From: Ichthyenterobacterium magnum
Lineage (GTDB): Bacteria; Bacteroidota; Bacteroidia; Flavobacteriales; Flavobacteriaceae
Direction: 5' to 3'
Length of the DNA: 64,000 nt
Assembly: GCF_003610635.1 (NCBI RefSeq)
Contig: NZ_RAQJ01000001.1
Span: 744,474-808,473 of the forward strand
How positions within the stretch are numbered: position 1 is the stretch's first letter; every line of letters begins with the position of its first letter. The position numbers and the translations under genes were made by a program. The notes beneath the pieces are model-generated. The model had not been told where the DNA came from. It saw nothing but the letters and a program-made list of their open reading frames with translations, and made no database searches. Below are positions 25,682 through 34,562 of this stretch, piece by piece.

Positions 25682-26686
25682 TTAAACAAAACTTCTAAAA
25701 ATTGTAAATCGCAATAACAATTCTATTGCAATAAATAAAGCTGCTAAAAGCACTAACCAACGGTATTTTTCTTCGTAATTATAAAATTTAAATTCTTCGA
25801 TTTCAGTTTTTTCGAGCTTATTGATTTCATTATATATTTCTGCCAACTTTTTATTGTTAGTGGCTCTAAAATATTTTCCTCCAGTTGCTGTAGCAATTTC
25901 TTTTAACAGCTCTTCATCAATTTCTACTTGAACTCTACTGTATTGAAAATTACCATTTGGTAAAATTGCTGTTGGAGATAAAGCCATTCCGTTTGTTCCT
26001 AAACCAATTGTATATGTTTTTATGCCATACTCAACAGCTAACTCACTAGCTATTTTTGGATCTATAAATCCTGAATTGTTTACACCATCAGTTAACAGAA
26101 TAATGATTTTACTTTTTGCTTTACTATCTTTTAAACGATTAACAGCGGTTGCTAAACCCATTCCTATTGCTGTTCCGCCTTCAATAATAGTATTGTATTT
26201 TATGTCTCTTAACGAGCGTAACACTATTGCTTTATCACTTGTAATTGGTGTTTTGGTAAAGCTTTCTCCTGCGTATTCTACCAACCCAATACGGTCATTT
26301 GGTCTGCCAACAATAAACTCTGACGCTACTTTTTTTAAGGCTTCTAAACGGTTTGGTCTCAAATCTTTTGCCAGCATACTTGCAGACACATCTATTGCCA
26401 TAACAATATCAATACCTTTAGTAGTTTTTGTTTTTGTAGATACATCTACTGTTCTTGGTCTGGCCAAAGCTGTTATCATTAAAGCTAAAGCTAAAAGGCG
26501 TAAAGCAAATAAAAGATGCTTTAATTTTGGTAGCCAAGAATTAGTAACTTTAAACCCTTTTAAGCTTGATATTTTAAGCTCAGCTGTTTGTTTATTATGC
26601 TTTATTATATACCATAGTAAAGCAATAGGAAGTAATAATAACAACCAGAAAAACCCTTTATCTAAAAACTCAATTCCTTCAAACAT
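25682..26686 (-). CDS. batA: BatA VWA-domain membrane protein
   Basis: 334 residues. It has the same layout as BatB: membrane segments near residues 12-27 and 58-75, VWA domain with MIDAS DVSAS (about 94-98) and TDGVNNSG (about 197), and a terminal helix (about 310-328). Its ATG overlaps the stop of the upstream gene by 1 nt (TAATG), indicating translational coupling. BatA and BatB are paralogues arising from an old duplication. Confidence 0.93.
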   Translation of the reverse strand: MFEGIEFLDKGFFWLLLLLPIALLWYIIKHNKQTAELKISSLKGFKVTNSWLPKLKHLLFALRLLALALMITALARPRTVDVSTKTKTTKGIDIVMAIDVSASMLAKDLRPNRLEALKKVASEFIVGRPNDRIGLVEYAGESFTKTPITSDKAIVLRSLRDIKYNTIIEGGTAIGMGLATAVNRLKDSKAKSKIIILLTDGVNNSGFIDPKIASELAVEYGIKTYTIGLGTNGMALSPTAILPNGNFQYSRVQVEIDEELLKEIATATGGKYFRATNNKKLAEIYNEINKLEKTEIEEFKFYNYEEKYRWLVLLAALFIAIELLLRFTIFRSFV

Positions 26687-28374
26687 TATTCTTCGTTAGG
26701 TTTTAGTTCAACTGAATTTAAAATTCGTTCTATTATTTGGTCTGCGTAATTGTCGTTATTAGCTGAAGTAATTATAATCTGTTGTAACACATTTTCGGCT
26801 GTAAACTGTAGCATTACAAACTTTCCATCTTTTAATGCATCGCTTCCTAAAGTTGAGAAACTTAAAGTACCGTAAGTTTTTAATCCTTCTGCTCCATTTG
26901 GCGTTGTGAATTTATCTCTAAAAACAATAATATTTTTTGCACCTTTATTTTCCATTTCTTTTATAGCAGCTTCAGAAACTTCTTCTAAATTAATTAGTGG
27001 TTCGCTTTCTTCATTTTGCTTTTGACCTTGCTGTTGCTGTGGAAAAACTTGAGTGTTTAAAGTAATGCTAAATAAGTCTAACATAGTACCATAGCCAAAA
27101 ATACTTGACTTTATTTGCGCTTGATTTGGGTCTTGGTTTTTAATCTCTAAACGCTTAAGTACTTTTGGTGTACTTATAGTAATTGGAGGAAATCCATACT
27201 CGCTTGTCACCCAATGACCTTCTAACAACTCTTTACTTTCGTGACCTATGATAGTATCTTTTACATAGCCAAACCCATACTTTATTCCAAATCCTACAAA
27301 GGTTGCAATTAAAAGGAAAAGGCTAATAGCAACTGTAATAATTACTTTTTTACGCTTCTTTTTACGCTCTTGTTCTTCTTTATATTGTTGATTGAGTAGC
27401 TTTTCTTCTTCTGTTGGTTCTGGCAAAGCTTCTTTTACTTGATCAATTTCTATATCAATAGTATTTCTATCAATCTTAGCTAGCTCAATATCTGGAGCAG
27501 ATTTAGCAAATTTCACTAAATCGGCACGTTTTAATATGGTTTCAATATTTCTAATATCATCTTTGCTTAACTCTATTTGATTACCATCTTTAAGAAGTTT
27601 AAGTCGTTCAATAAGTTCGTCTGTTGTGCTTTCTAATGCACGATCATAAACTTTTTCGTCAAGGTATTTTCTAATAATAAATGTTAACTCTGAGTAGTAA
27701 TCTTTGAGCTCTTCATTTTGTAAATAGTCTGTTTCGTCTAACTTTTGAAGAGCTAATTTTGCACGGTCATAAGGTGGCAGCAATGCAATCTCTTCTTCCT
27801 CACTTAACGGTTTTTTGCGCCAAATAAACCAATACAATAAAAAGGCTACAAGTGCTAAAGCTAAAATTGTAAGTAAAGCGTATTTCCACCAATTACTAGA
27901 GCTTTTTTCAACTTCAATACGTGGTTTTATATCATACAATCCTTGTTTGGTTGTATCTACTGTAATATTATTGACTTCTACTTTTAATGAATCTGTAAAA
28001 AAGGTTTTTGTGCCAACTACAATTTTTTGCCTTGGTATTGTATATGCCCCAGAATCAAATTGAGTTAATCCGTACTTTTTAATTAATCGATATTTAGCAT
28101 CTTTTTTAGTTGTATCTATTTTATAAGATTCAATCATCTCTAAAGGCGAAAAAGTTTGTCCTTCAGGAAAAACCACTAAATCTGTTGTATCAACCTCAAC
28201 CTGAATTTTATATATAATCTGTTCGCCTATTTTTATTTTGGTAGAATCTATTGAAGATGTTACTTGGGCTGATAAGTAAAAAGGTAATAGTAGAAAGGCA
28301 AAAGTAAAAAAGCCCAAAGACCTAATGCTAAAGGTCAAAGTTTTTAATTTAATATTTCTAAAATCGTAAATCAT
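26686..28374 (-). CDS. BatD-like membrane protein of the bat operon
   Basis: 562 residues. Signal peptide (about 18-36), a single BatD-like periplasmic sandwich (about 38-155: SSIDSTKIKIGEQIIYKIQVEVDTTDLVVFPEG), a membrane helix (about 163-182, WWKYALLTILALALVAFLLYWFIW), a cytoplasmic helical region with an EEEIALLPPYDRAKLALQKLDE block as in BatD tails, a second membrane helix near 345 and a C-terminal domain (about 385-560). It overlaps batA by 1 nt and starts 7 nt after the DUF58 gene. The role within the Bat assembly is unknown. Confidence 0.82.
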   Translation of the reverse strand: MIYDFRNIKLKTLTFSIRSLGFFTFAFLLLPFYLSAQVTSSIDSTKIKIGEQIIYKIQVEVDTTDLVVFPEGQTFSPLEMIESYKIDTTKKDAKYRLIKKYGLTQFDSGAYTIPRQKIVVGTKTFFTDSLKVEVNNITVDTTKQGLYDIKPRIEVEKSSSNWWKYALLTILALALVAFLLYWFIWRKKPLSEEEEIALLPPYDRAKLALQKLDETDYLQNEELKDYYSELTFIIRKYLDEKVYDRALESTTDELIERLKLLKDGNQIELSKDDIRNIETILKRADLVKFAKSAPDIELAKIDRNTIDIEIDQVKEALPEPTEEEKLLNQQYKEEQERKKKRKKVIITVAISLFLLIATFVGFGIKYGFGYVKDTIIGHESKELLEGHWVTSEYGFPPITISTPKVLKRLEIKNQDPNQAQIKSSIFGYGTMLDLFSITLNTQVFPQQQQGQKQNEESEPLINLEEVSEAAIKEMENKGAKNIIVFRDKFTTPNGAEGLKTYGTLSFSTLGSDALKDGKFVMLQFTAENVLQQIIITSANNDNYADQIIERILNSVELKPNEE

Positions 28375-28381
28375 AAATCTT

Positions 28382-29248
28382 TTATCCTCTTCTTTTAAAA
28401 TAACCTAGTAGTTTTTTCACGTAGCTTTCGTCAACTCTACAATCAATAACTCCAGCTCCAGATTTTGTAAATGTATCTTTATAATATGCGACCTTCTCTT
28501 GATAAAACTTACTATAATTATGTCTTACTTTTTTTGAAGCGGTATTCACCAACATTAACTCTCCTGTTTCTTCATCTTGCATTTGAACCATTCCAAGATT
28601 AGGAATGGATTCTTCATGTTTGTCATAAATTCTAATTCCTGTAATATCATGACGACCAGAAGCAATTTTTAAGGTTTGTTTATAATCATCTGCAATAAAG
28701 TCACTCAACATAAAAACAATAGCTTTTTTCTTCATTACATTAGATAAAAACTTTAAAGCTTCACCAATATTTGTTTGTTTGCTCTCCGGCTTAAATTCTA
28801 TAAGTTCTCTAATTATACGTAATACATGAGAACGTCCTTTTTTTGGCGGAATGTATAACTCAACACTATCAGAAAAGAGAATTAATCCTATTTTATCGTT
28901 GTTTTGAGTTGCAGAAAATGCTAAGGTTGCAGCTATTTCTGTTACAATTTCATTTTTAAACTGTTTGTCTGTACCAAATAATTCTGAACCAGAAATATCT
29001 ACCATAAGCATCATGGTAAGTTCTCGTTCTTCTTCAAAAACTTTTATATATGGCTCATTGTATCGCGCAGTAACATTCCAATCTATATTTCTAACATCAT
29101 CTCCATATTGGTATTGTCTCACCTCACTAAAAGTCATACCACGACCTTTGAAGGTTGAATGGTATTCGCCTCCAAATATATGATCAGACAAACGACGTGT
29201 CTTAATCTCAATTTTTCGTACTTTTTTTAGTAATTCTTTAGTGTCCAT
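28382..29248 (-). CDS. DUF58 VWA-like protein
   Basis: 288 residues. The N-terminal signature RRLSDHIFGGEYHSTFKGRGMTFSEVRQYQYGDDVRNIDWNVTAR is diagnostic of DUF58, followed by a VWA-like fold with a MIDAS-type DISGS (near residue 89). Cytoplasmic. DUF58 proteins regularly accompany MoxR ATPases and are presumed substrates or adaptors linking MoxR to the BatA/BatB VWA proteins. It is separated from moxR by a 112-bp gap holding a palindromic repeat, so coexpression may be modulated. Confidence 0.93.
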   Translation of the reverse strand: MDTKELLKKVRKIEIKTRRLSDHIFGGEYHSTFKGRGMTFSEVRQYQYGDDVRNIDWNVTARYNEPYIKVFEEERELTMMLMVDISGSELFGTDKQFKNEIVTEIAATLAFSATQNNDKIGLILFSDSVELYIPPKKGRSHVLRIIRELIEFKPESKQTNIGEALKFLSNVMKKKAIVFMLSDFIADDYKQTLKIASGRHDITGIRIYDKHEESIPNLGMVQMQDEETGELMLVNTASKKVRHNYSKFYQEKVAYYKDTFTKSGAGVIDCRVDESYVKKLLGYFKRRG

Positions 29249-29263
29249 CTTTTAAATAGTAAA

Positions 29264-29357
29264 CCAGTTTTCAGTCGCAGTATTCAGTTTTCAGCGAACT
29301 ATTGAGCTTTAAATTTAGTATTCAGAATCTGCAAACTGAGACTGAATACTGAACACT
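29264..29357. repeat. Palindromic intergenic repeat between moxR and DUF58 gene
   Basis: The gap holds CAGTATTCAGT (29278-29288) and its exact reverse complement ACTGAATACTG (29341-29351). CAGTTTTCAG occurs twice directly (29265-29274 and 29285-29294), and AGTATTCAG twice directly (29279-29287 and 29317-29325). Base use differs from the adjoining genes. It can fold into a large hairpin in the moxR-DUF58 transcript. I recall related CAGTATTCAG-rich palindromes in other Bacteroidota genomes but cannot verify it. Confidence 0.65.
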
Positions 29358-29360
29358 CAT

Positions 29361-30365
29361 CTATGGTACTTCAATTTCGTTTACAATTTTATTGATGATA
29401 TCTTCTGAAGTTACATTTTCTGCTTCAGCTTCGTAAGTAATTCCAATTCTGTGACGCAACACATCATGAACTACTGCTCTAACATCCTCAGGAATTACAT
29501 AACCACGACGTTTTATAAATGCAAAACACTTAGCAGCGGTAGCAAGGTTTATACTTCCACGAGGTGATGCTCCAAAAGAAATTAATGGTTTTAAATCGGC
29601 TAGTTTATATTTTTCAGGATAACGTGTTGCAAAGACAATATCTAGAATGTATTTTTCAATTTTCTCATCCATGTAAACCTCACGAACAGCTTCTTGCGCT
29701 TTAAGGATTTGAGCAACAGAAACTACCGGATTAACTTTATCCCAAGATCCTTTTAGATTAGCTCGCATAATTAATTGCTCTTCATCTTGTTTAGGGTAAT
29801 CAATTACTGTTTTAAGCATAAAACGATCCACTTGTGCTTCTGGCAAAGGATATGTTCCTTCTTGCTCTACTGGATTTTGAGTTGCCATTACCAAAAATGG
29901 TTTATCTAAAGTAAAGGTCTCATCTCCAATTGTTACTTGCTTTTCTTGCATAGCTTCAAGCAATGCCGATTGTACTTTAGCAGGTGCTCTATTAATCTCA
30001 TCTGCTAAAACAAAGTTTGCGAATATTGGTCCTTTTTTAATCGAAAAATCATTAAGCTTCATGTTATAGATTAATGTTCCTGTAACATCTGCTGGCAGCA
30101 AATCTGGTGTGAATTGTATTCTACTAAAACTTCCATCTACAGCACGAGACAATGTGTTAATTGCTAAGGTTTTTGCCAATCCTGGCACACCTTCTAATAA
30201 AATATGACCTTGACCAAGTAACCCAATAAGTAAACGTTCGACCATATGTTTTTGTCCAACAATTACTTTATTCATTTCAAATGTAAGTAAATCAACAAAT
30301 GCACTTTCCTTTTCTATTTTTTCGTTAATCGACTTAATATCAACTGTACTAGTTTCTTCCATCAT
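29361..30365 (-). CDS. moxR: MoxR family AAA+ ATPase
   Basis: 334 residues. Walker A GVPGLAKT lies near residue 58, Walker B FVLADEINRAPAK near 120, and a sensor motif near ATQNPVEQEGTYPLPEAQVDRF (about 162). The C-terminal AAA lid contains the SFGASPRGSINLATAAKCFAFIKRRGYVIPEDV block typical of MoxR. It is the first gene of the bat set. Two adjacent ATG codons (30365 and 30362) are both possible starts. MoxR ATPases act as chaperones that activate VWA-containing partners, here probably DUF58, BatA and BatB. Confidence 0.95.
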   Translation of the reverse strand: MMEETSTVDIKSINEKIEKESAFVDLLTFEMNKVIVGQKHMVERLLIGLLGQGHILLEGVPGLAKTLAINTLSRAVDGSFSRIQFTPDLLPADVTGTLIYNMKLNDFSIKKGPIFANFVLADEINRAPAKVQSALLEAMQEKQVTIGDETFTLDKPFLVMATQNPVEQEGTYPLPEAQVDRFMLKTVIDYPKQDEEQLIMRANLKGSWDKVNPVVSVAQILKAQEAVREVYMDEKIEKYILDIVFATRYPEKYKLADLKPLISFGASPRGSINLATAAKCFAFIKRRGYVIPEDVRAVVHDVLRHRIGITYEAEAENVTSEDIINKIVNEIEVP

Positions 30366-30440
30366 TTTATATTTTTAATCGCTCGAATTTAATATTGATT
30401 ATTAGGATGTGCAAATTGTTAAAATTTTTCTTGGGTTCGT

Positions 30441-30475
30441 GTTAATAATTGGTTAAATGTTAATGTTAATAATTG
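30441..30475. repeat. Direct repeat in the moxR / AlbA-gene divergent region
   Basis: GTTAATAATTG occurs at 30441-30451 and 30465-30475, 24 nt apart, with a further GTTAAAT and GTTAAT between. The region is a divergent promoter area of 201 bp. The period of about two helical turns would suit a dimeric regulator, but the sequence is AT-rich and could be chance. Confidence 0.3.
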
Positions 30476-30566
30476 CTAAAAAATTGCAGTGTTTAATAGT
30501 AGTTCCATCAGTTTTGTTTTTTACTTTTAAAGAATTAGAAGCCTTCGTTTAAAAAACTTGACGTGA

Positions 30567-31700
30567 ATGATTAACAAACGCCTACTTATTAAAAACCTAC
30601 TTGCTCACAATGATGAGAATAGTTTTTACGATAAAAAGCGTAAAATTGATATTAGTCATAAAGAAGGAAAGGCCAAGTTTTTAAAACATGTTTGCGCATT
30701 ATCTAATAGTAATCCTAAAAACAATTCGTATATCGTTATTGGTGTTGAAGATGAAGATAATAGTATAATAGGTGTCGATTTTTTTGATGATAGTAAAATT
30801 CAGAACCTTATAAACGCCTATCTTTCAAATCCCCCAATTGTTCAATACGAAAATATCCCTTTTCCGCATTTACCAGACCATAAAGTTGTAGGTTTAGTTA
30901 CCATTAGACCTATAGATAAAATCACCTCTCTACGCAAAAACATTTGGAAATATTATGGAGGTGCTGTGTTTTTTAGAGATGGCAGCATAAGCATGCCAAA
31001 AGTGTTTGATATAGAGATAAAAGATACAAACTCAAAAATAGTTAAAGCTATTGAAGATCATGCGCAAAACAATATTGAATATACACTTGATGGTGTTTTT
31101 GACTTTATGAATAAACGAAACGATTTTAATCCGCAATATAAAGTTTTTAAAGAGTATTTTGTGCTTTGTTGGTCTGGTCAAAAAAAGATAATAAAAAATG
31201 AAACTTTCTTTTCTAGGGTTGATATTGCTTTAATTAATGAGCAAGTTCGTTTGTTTTTTTCTACACTTGATGAAGTTTCAATTACTTATACTGAAGACTC
31301 CTTTAAAATAATTGAATATGTAAACCTTGGTCTGCAAAATACATTTAAATATTACCCTTTAGAAGAAACTCTTATTCAGTTTGAAAATAATGCTCAGTAC
31401 AATATTGAAACTAAATTGCTTTTTGAACCACCACAATATGACAAAAAAGTTTTGCATCATATTTATAATGCCAACAACTCCATTTTAGAAAAGTTAAAAC
31501 GTGGACTAAAGCTCAGTAAAAATGAAGAACACGATTTAAATAACCTTTCCGCTACATATGTAATTTGCTACCTCAATTCTTTTGAAGACGCTATTGATAA
31601 ACTACATGAAGCCAAACCGTATTTAAAAAAATATAGTGATGATCTTTATACGTTTTACAAAGAATCGATGCGTATTTTAAGAAAAGTTAAGTATAGTTAA
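30567..31700 (+). CDS. AlbA_2 (Schlafen-like) domain protein
   Basis: 377 residues. Residues about 20-155 match the AlbA_2/Schlafen-type putative nucleic-acid-binding domain: ISHKEGKAKFLKHVCALSNSNPKNNSYIVIGVEDEDNSIIGVD, followed by a conserved-looking YYGGAVFFRDGSIS strand. The rest (about 160-377) is helical with no recognised family. No membrane segment or signal, so cytoplasmic. Members can act in transcription or RNA-linked defence, but nothing around it suggests a defence island. It is divergent from moxR and isolated. Confidence 0.72.
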   Translation: MINKRLLIKNLLAHNDENSFYDKKRKIDISHKEGKAKFLKHVCALSNSNPKNNSYIVIGVEDEDNSIIGVDFFDDSKIQNLINAYLSNPPIVQYENIPFPHLPDHKVVGLVTIRPIDKITSLRKNIWKYYGGAVFFRDGSISMPKVFDIEIKDTNSKIVKAIEDHAQNNIEYTLDGVFDFMNKRNDFNPQYKVFKEYFVLCWSGQKKIIKNETFFSRVDIALINEQVRLFFSTLDEVSITYTEDSFKIIEYVNLGLQNTFKYYPLEETLIQFENNAQYNIETKLLFEPPQYDKKVLHHIYNANNSILEKLKRGLKLSKNEEHDLNNLSATYVICYLNSFEDAIDKLHEAKPYLKKYSDDLYTFYKESMRILRKVKYS

Positions 31701-31817
31701 ATTAGCAAATACAACATAAAATTACCATTCATACAGTTTTTTTTACCAATCATAGTTTTTTTAAAAGAGTACAGCATTTTTTTACGACTTTAGCCTTGCT
31801 ATTAATCAATTACATAC

Positions 31818-31870
31818 AACCTTGTTTCTGTCGATATTTTCGAAACCTGAAACAGGGTTTTTGTTTTTTT
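31818..31870 (+). terminator. Terminator-like hairpin with inner stem
   Basis: AACCTTGTTTC (31818-31828) pairs with GAAACAGGGTT (31849-31859) with one GU; an inner TCGA/TCGA pair is present. A T-rich run follows. It lies 118 nt past the AlbA-domain gene stop, so it ends a long 3' UTR or a separate small RNA. On the minus strand it sits at the end of the DUF1501 gene but lacks a T-tract. Confidence 0.6.
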
Positions 31871-33059
31871 AGATAAAATTTAATTGATTAAACGATCTTC
31901 TTAAAATTCTATCACTATCTACCATTAGCCACTTATTTAATATAGTTGCATAGATGGCTCTAAAGTCAATTTCATATTTAAGGTCTCCATTTGCATCTAG
32001 ATTAGATAAACTTGCCAAATTATTGTATAGCCCTTTTCTCTTTAAGTTTTCGCCTATTATAAAAACGTTGTTTGCAGCACCATGATCTGTTCCGTTAGCA
32101 GCATTTTGCTTAACACGTCGTCCAAACTCAGAAAAGGTAAGTATAAGTGTCTCTTTAAATGTATTTTGTTGTTTTAAATCTTCAACAAAAGCTTTAATAC
32201 TATTTGCATAGACTTCTAATAAACGTTTTTGCGTATTAGATTGATTGGCATGCGTATCAAAACCTCTTAAAGACGTATAATACACTTTGGTATCTAATCC
32301 TGAATTTATAAATTGAGCTGTAGTTTTAAGTTGTTTAGCAAAACCCGAATTAGGGTATTCATGCTTTGATGTAAATGTTTTGCTGGTTTCAAAAATATAT
32401 TTAGCAGATGATTTTGCCGAAATCATACTCTTATACAAATACCCTAAGTTATGTTCACTTAAATGTTTATCGTCATAATGGTTTAAAACTGAATTAAAAT
32501 AAGGATCTCGAGATACACGATAATGCATTCTAGGGTTTGTAGTGGCAATTGCATTTACATGCTTCCCTTTCATAGCTAATGATAAGCTTTCATCTAATTC
32601 TATAGCATTATATGGGTGCTTGGCATAATTATCTAGATAGCGACCAATCCATCCGCTTTGCAAATGTTGATTAGAATTACTTGCGGTATGCCAAATATCT
32701 GTAGCTCTAAAATGTGAGCGATTTGGATTAGGATAACCAACATTATTAATAATTGTTAGGTTACCATTATCATAAAGTTCTTTTAAAGGTTGTAAACTTT
32801 GGTGTAATCCTAATTCGTCATTAAGCCTTATAACATCATCTTTTTTAATCGCTAAAGTAGGTCGCTCTCTAAAATAAATATCATTATTAAAAGGAATAAT
32901 AGAATTTAAACCATCATTACCACCAGATAGTTGAACAATAACCAAACGTTTGAACCCAAGAGATTGGCTTGTAATGTTTTCAAATCCTCTAACAAAATTA
33001 GGCACAAAATATAGACTACTTGCTAAAGCTGAATTTTTAATAAATTTTCTTCTATCCAT
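31869..33059 (-). CDS. DUF1501 protein with Tat-type signal
   Basis: 396 residues with start at 33059. The chosen start gives MDRRKFIKNSALASSLYFVP, with the twin-arginine signature RRKFIK and a hydrophobic segment; upstream codons would overlap the DUF1800 gene. The body contains VIVQLSGGNDGLNSIIPF (residues 35-52), HFRATDIWHTAS and TFSEFGRRVKQNAANGTDHGAANNVFIIG, all typical of DUF1501, which belongs to the alkaline phosphatase/sulfatase superfamily fold. It follows the DUF1800 gene by 2 nt. The pair is very common in Bacteroidota and Planctomycetota, with unknown substrate. Confidence 0.9.
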   Translation of the reverse strand: MDRRKFIKNSALASSLYFVPNFVRGFENITSQSLGFKRLVIVQLSGGNDGLNSIIPFNNDIYFRERPTLAIKKDDVIRLNDELGLHQSLQPLKELYDNGNLTIINNVGYPNPNRSHFRATDIWHTASNSNQHLQSGWIGRYLDNYAKHPYNAIELDESLSLAMKGKHVNAIATTNPRMHYRVSRDPYFNSVLNHYDDKHLSEHNLGYLYKSMISAKSSAKYIFETSKTFTSKHEYPNSGFAKQLKTTAQFINSGLDTKVYYTSLRGFDTHANQSNTQKRLLEVYANSIKAFVEDLKQQNTFKETLILTFSEFGRRVKQNAANGTDHGAANNVFIIGENLKRKGLYNNLASLSNLDANGDLKYEIDFRAIYATILNKWLMVDSDRILRRSFNQLNFI

Positions 33060-33061
33060 AA

Positions 33062-34438
33062 TTAGCACATTTGATATTCTGGTAATGACATTAATTGCAC
33101 ACAAAACTCTTTTTTTGAAAGCTTACTCAAGTCTTCCAAAAACTCATTAGTTCCACTATTTATAACTCCAGACAATAGATTTGTTTTTAACCCCTTAAAT
33201 GATGTATCACTAAATTCTTTATCAAAAGAATTCCAGTCAGGTTGTGTTTTAAAAGGTTGTTTGGTTTTATTTTGCTTATAATATTTCTGCTTGAAGGCAT
33301 CATTAAAATCTCCCTTTTTTTTATTTGAAATATATGAACTACTTAATAGTATAGATGCCAATTTTAAACGCACCATAATTGTATTACTATCTATCCAACT
33401 TTGTCCGCCTTCCCATCCAGCAACATTTGGTGGATTAAGCAAAGCTTGACCTAATATTTTTTGAATCTTAATCACATCCTTTTCATTTTCAAATGTAAAC
33501 GGAACTGTGTTTTGAATACCTATTAACAAATCGATAGGTGATTTTATTTTTGTTCCAATGTTTTGTTCGTCATAAAACCAATCAGACATAAAAACGAAAC
33601 GCATTAAAGCTTCAATATTGTAGTTTGGATAAAACACATCTACCATCTCTTGAATATGCTTAGAATTCACTTTATCATTAACAAAGTAGCGATAAATTTT
33701 TTCAGAAATAAATTTAGCACATTGCTTTTGCTCTAAAATGATATCAATAATATCATCGCCATCATAACGTCCTCTTTTTCCAAAAAAAGATTTAAACTCA
33801 TAATCGTGCTGACGCTCTTTTAATACAAACTCACCATTAAAATTATGGTTATATCCTGTAAATGCTCTTGCACTTTCTTTAATATCTTCTTCACTATAAT
33901 TATCCATACCTAATGTAAATAACTCCATAAGTTCTCTAGCAAAATTCTCATTAGGTTTGCGTTTTTTATTTTGTTTACTATTAAGATACTTTATCATTAC
34001 TGCTTCTTTAGAAATTGTTTTTACAAAATCTCTAAAATCACCTAAAGCATATGCTCTTAACGTGTTATTAAACTGCTGCACATGCATAATATGATTGTCT
34101 TTACAAACAAAATGATTGGTCCAAAACAAGGTCATTTTTTCTCTTAGCAACTCATAAGGATTTGATAATCTTTCTATCCAAGCATAATTAAATGCTTTAA
34201 GTTTTTCTAAACTTTTTTTATTAAACTCTCTACGCTTTAATGGGTTTCTCGCAAATAATTCTGGGTAATAATCTTCTATTTCTGTAGTATCAACCAGCAA
34301 TGGTGTCGTTGTCTTTGACTCTTTAAAGAGTTCGTCAACAATTTGCTTTCTACTTTTTTTAGCATATTGTTGAAGTTGCTTTGGAGTAATTCCAAAACCT
34401 GCTCTCCAATGTAAATGTTGAATATGCTTGTTATCCAT
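33062..34438 (-). CDS. DUF1800 protein
   Basis: 458 residues. Signature blocks of DUF1800: IQHLHWRAGFGITPKQLQQYAKKSRKQIVDELF at the N-terminus, MTLFWTNHFVCKDN near residue 102, NENFARELMELFTLG near 160, and NPPNVAGWEGGQSWIDS near 340. No clear signal peptide. It is the first gene of the pair with DUF1501 (2-nt gap). The two proteins probably act together, DUF1501 exported via Tat. I do not know the reaction. Confidence 0.9.
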   Translation of the reverse strand: MDNKHIQHLHWRAGFGITPKQLQQYAKKSRKQIVDELFKESKTTTPLLVDTTEIEDYYPELFARNPLKRREFNKKSLEKLKAFNYAWIERLSNPYELLREKMTLFWTNHFVCKDNHIMHVQQFNNTLRAYALGDFRDFVKTISKEAVMIKYLNSKQNKKRKPNENFARELMELFTLGMDNYSEEDIKESARAFTGYNHNFNGEFVLKERQHDYEFKSFFGKRGRYDGDDIIDIILEQKQCAKFISEKIYRYFVNDKVNSKHIQEMVDVFYPNYNIEALMRFVFMSDWFYDEQNIGTKIKSPIDLLIGIQNTVPFTFENEKDVIKIQKILGQALLNPPNVAGWEGGQSWIDSNTIMVRLKLASILLSSSYISNKKKGDFNDAFKQKYYKQNKTKQPFKTQPDWNSFDKEFSDTSFKGLKTNLLSGVINSGTNEFLEDLSKLSKKEFCVQLMSLPEYQMC

Positions 34439-34514
34439 AATCTCTTAGACTAAAAAACGTTCTTTTAGTTTAAAATATTACCTACAAGAATGATTCCAAA
34501 AAAAAGAAATAAAA

Positions 34515-34545
34515 AAAAGCCACATCAATTGATGTGGCTTTAAAT
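34515..34545 (-). terminator. Terminator of the aldehyde dehydrogenase gene
   Basis: GCCACATC-AATT-GATGTGGC is a perfect 8-bp stem with a 4-nt loop, extended by AA/TT pairs. On the minus strand it is followed by a run of T, directly after the stop at 34563. Confidence 0.9.
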
Positions 34546-34562
34546 TTATAAATTATAGTTTC

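Noticed and set aside
26022-26699. 225-codon open frame on the plus strand across batA
   Set aside because: Antisense to the VWA gene batA, with no homology pattern; open only because the region has few antisense stops.
30567-31700. Defence island around the AlbA/Schlafen-type gene
   Set aside because: Neighbours are core genes (moxR, DUF1501); no nuclease, restriction, toxin or integrase gene is near.
33060-33104. Longer N-terminus for the DUF1501 protein
   Set aside because: It overlaps the DUF1800 gene and places residues before the twin-arginine signal.
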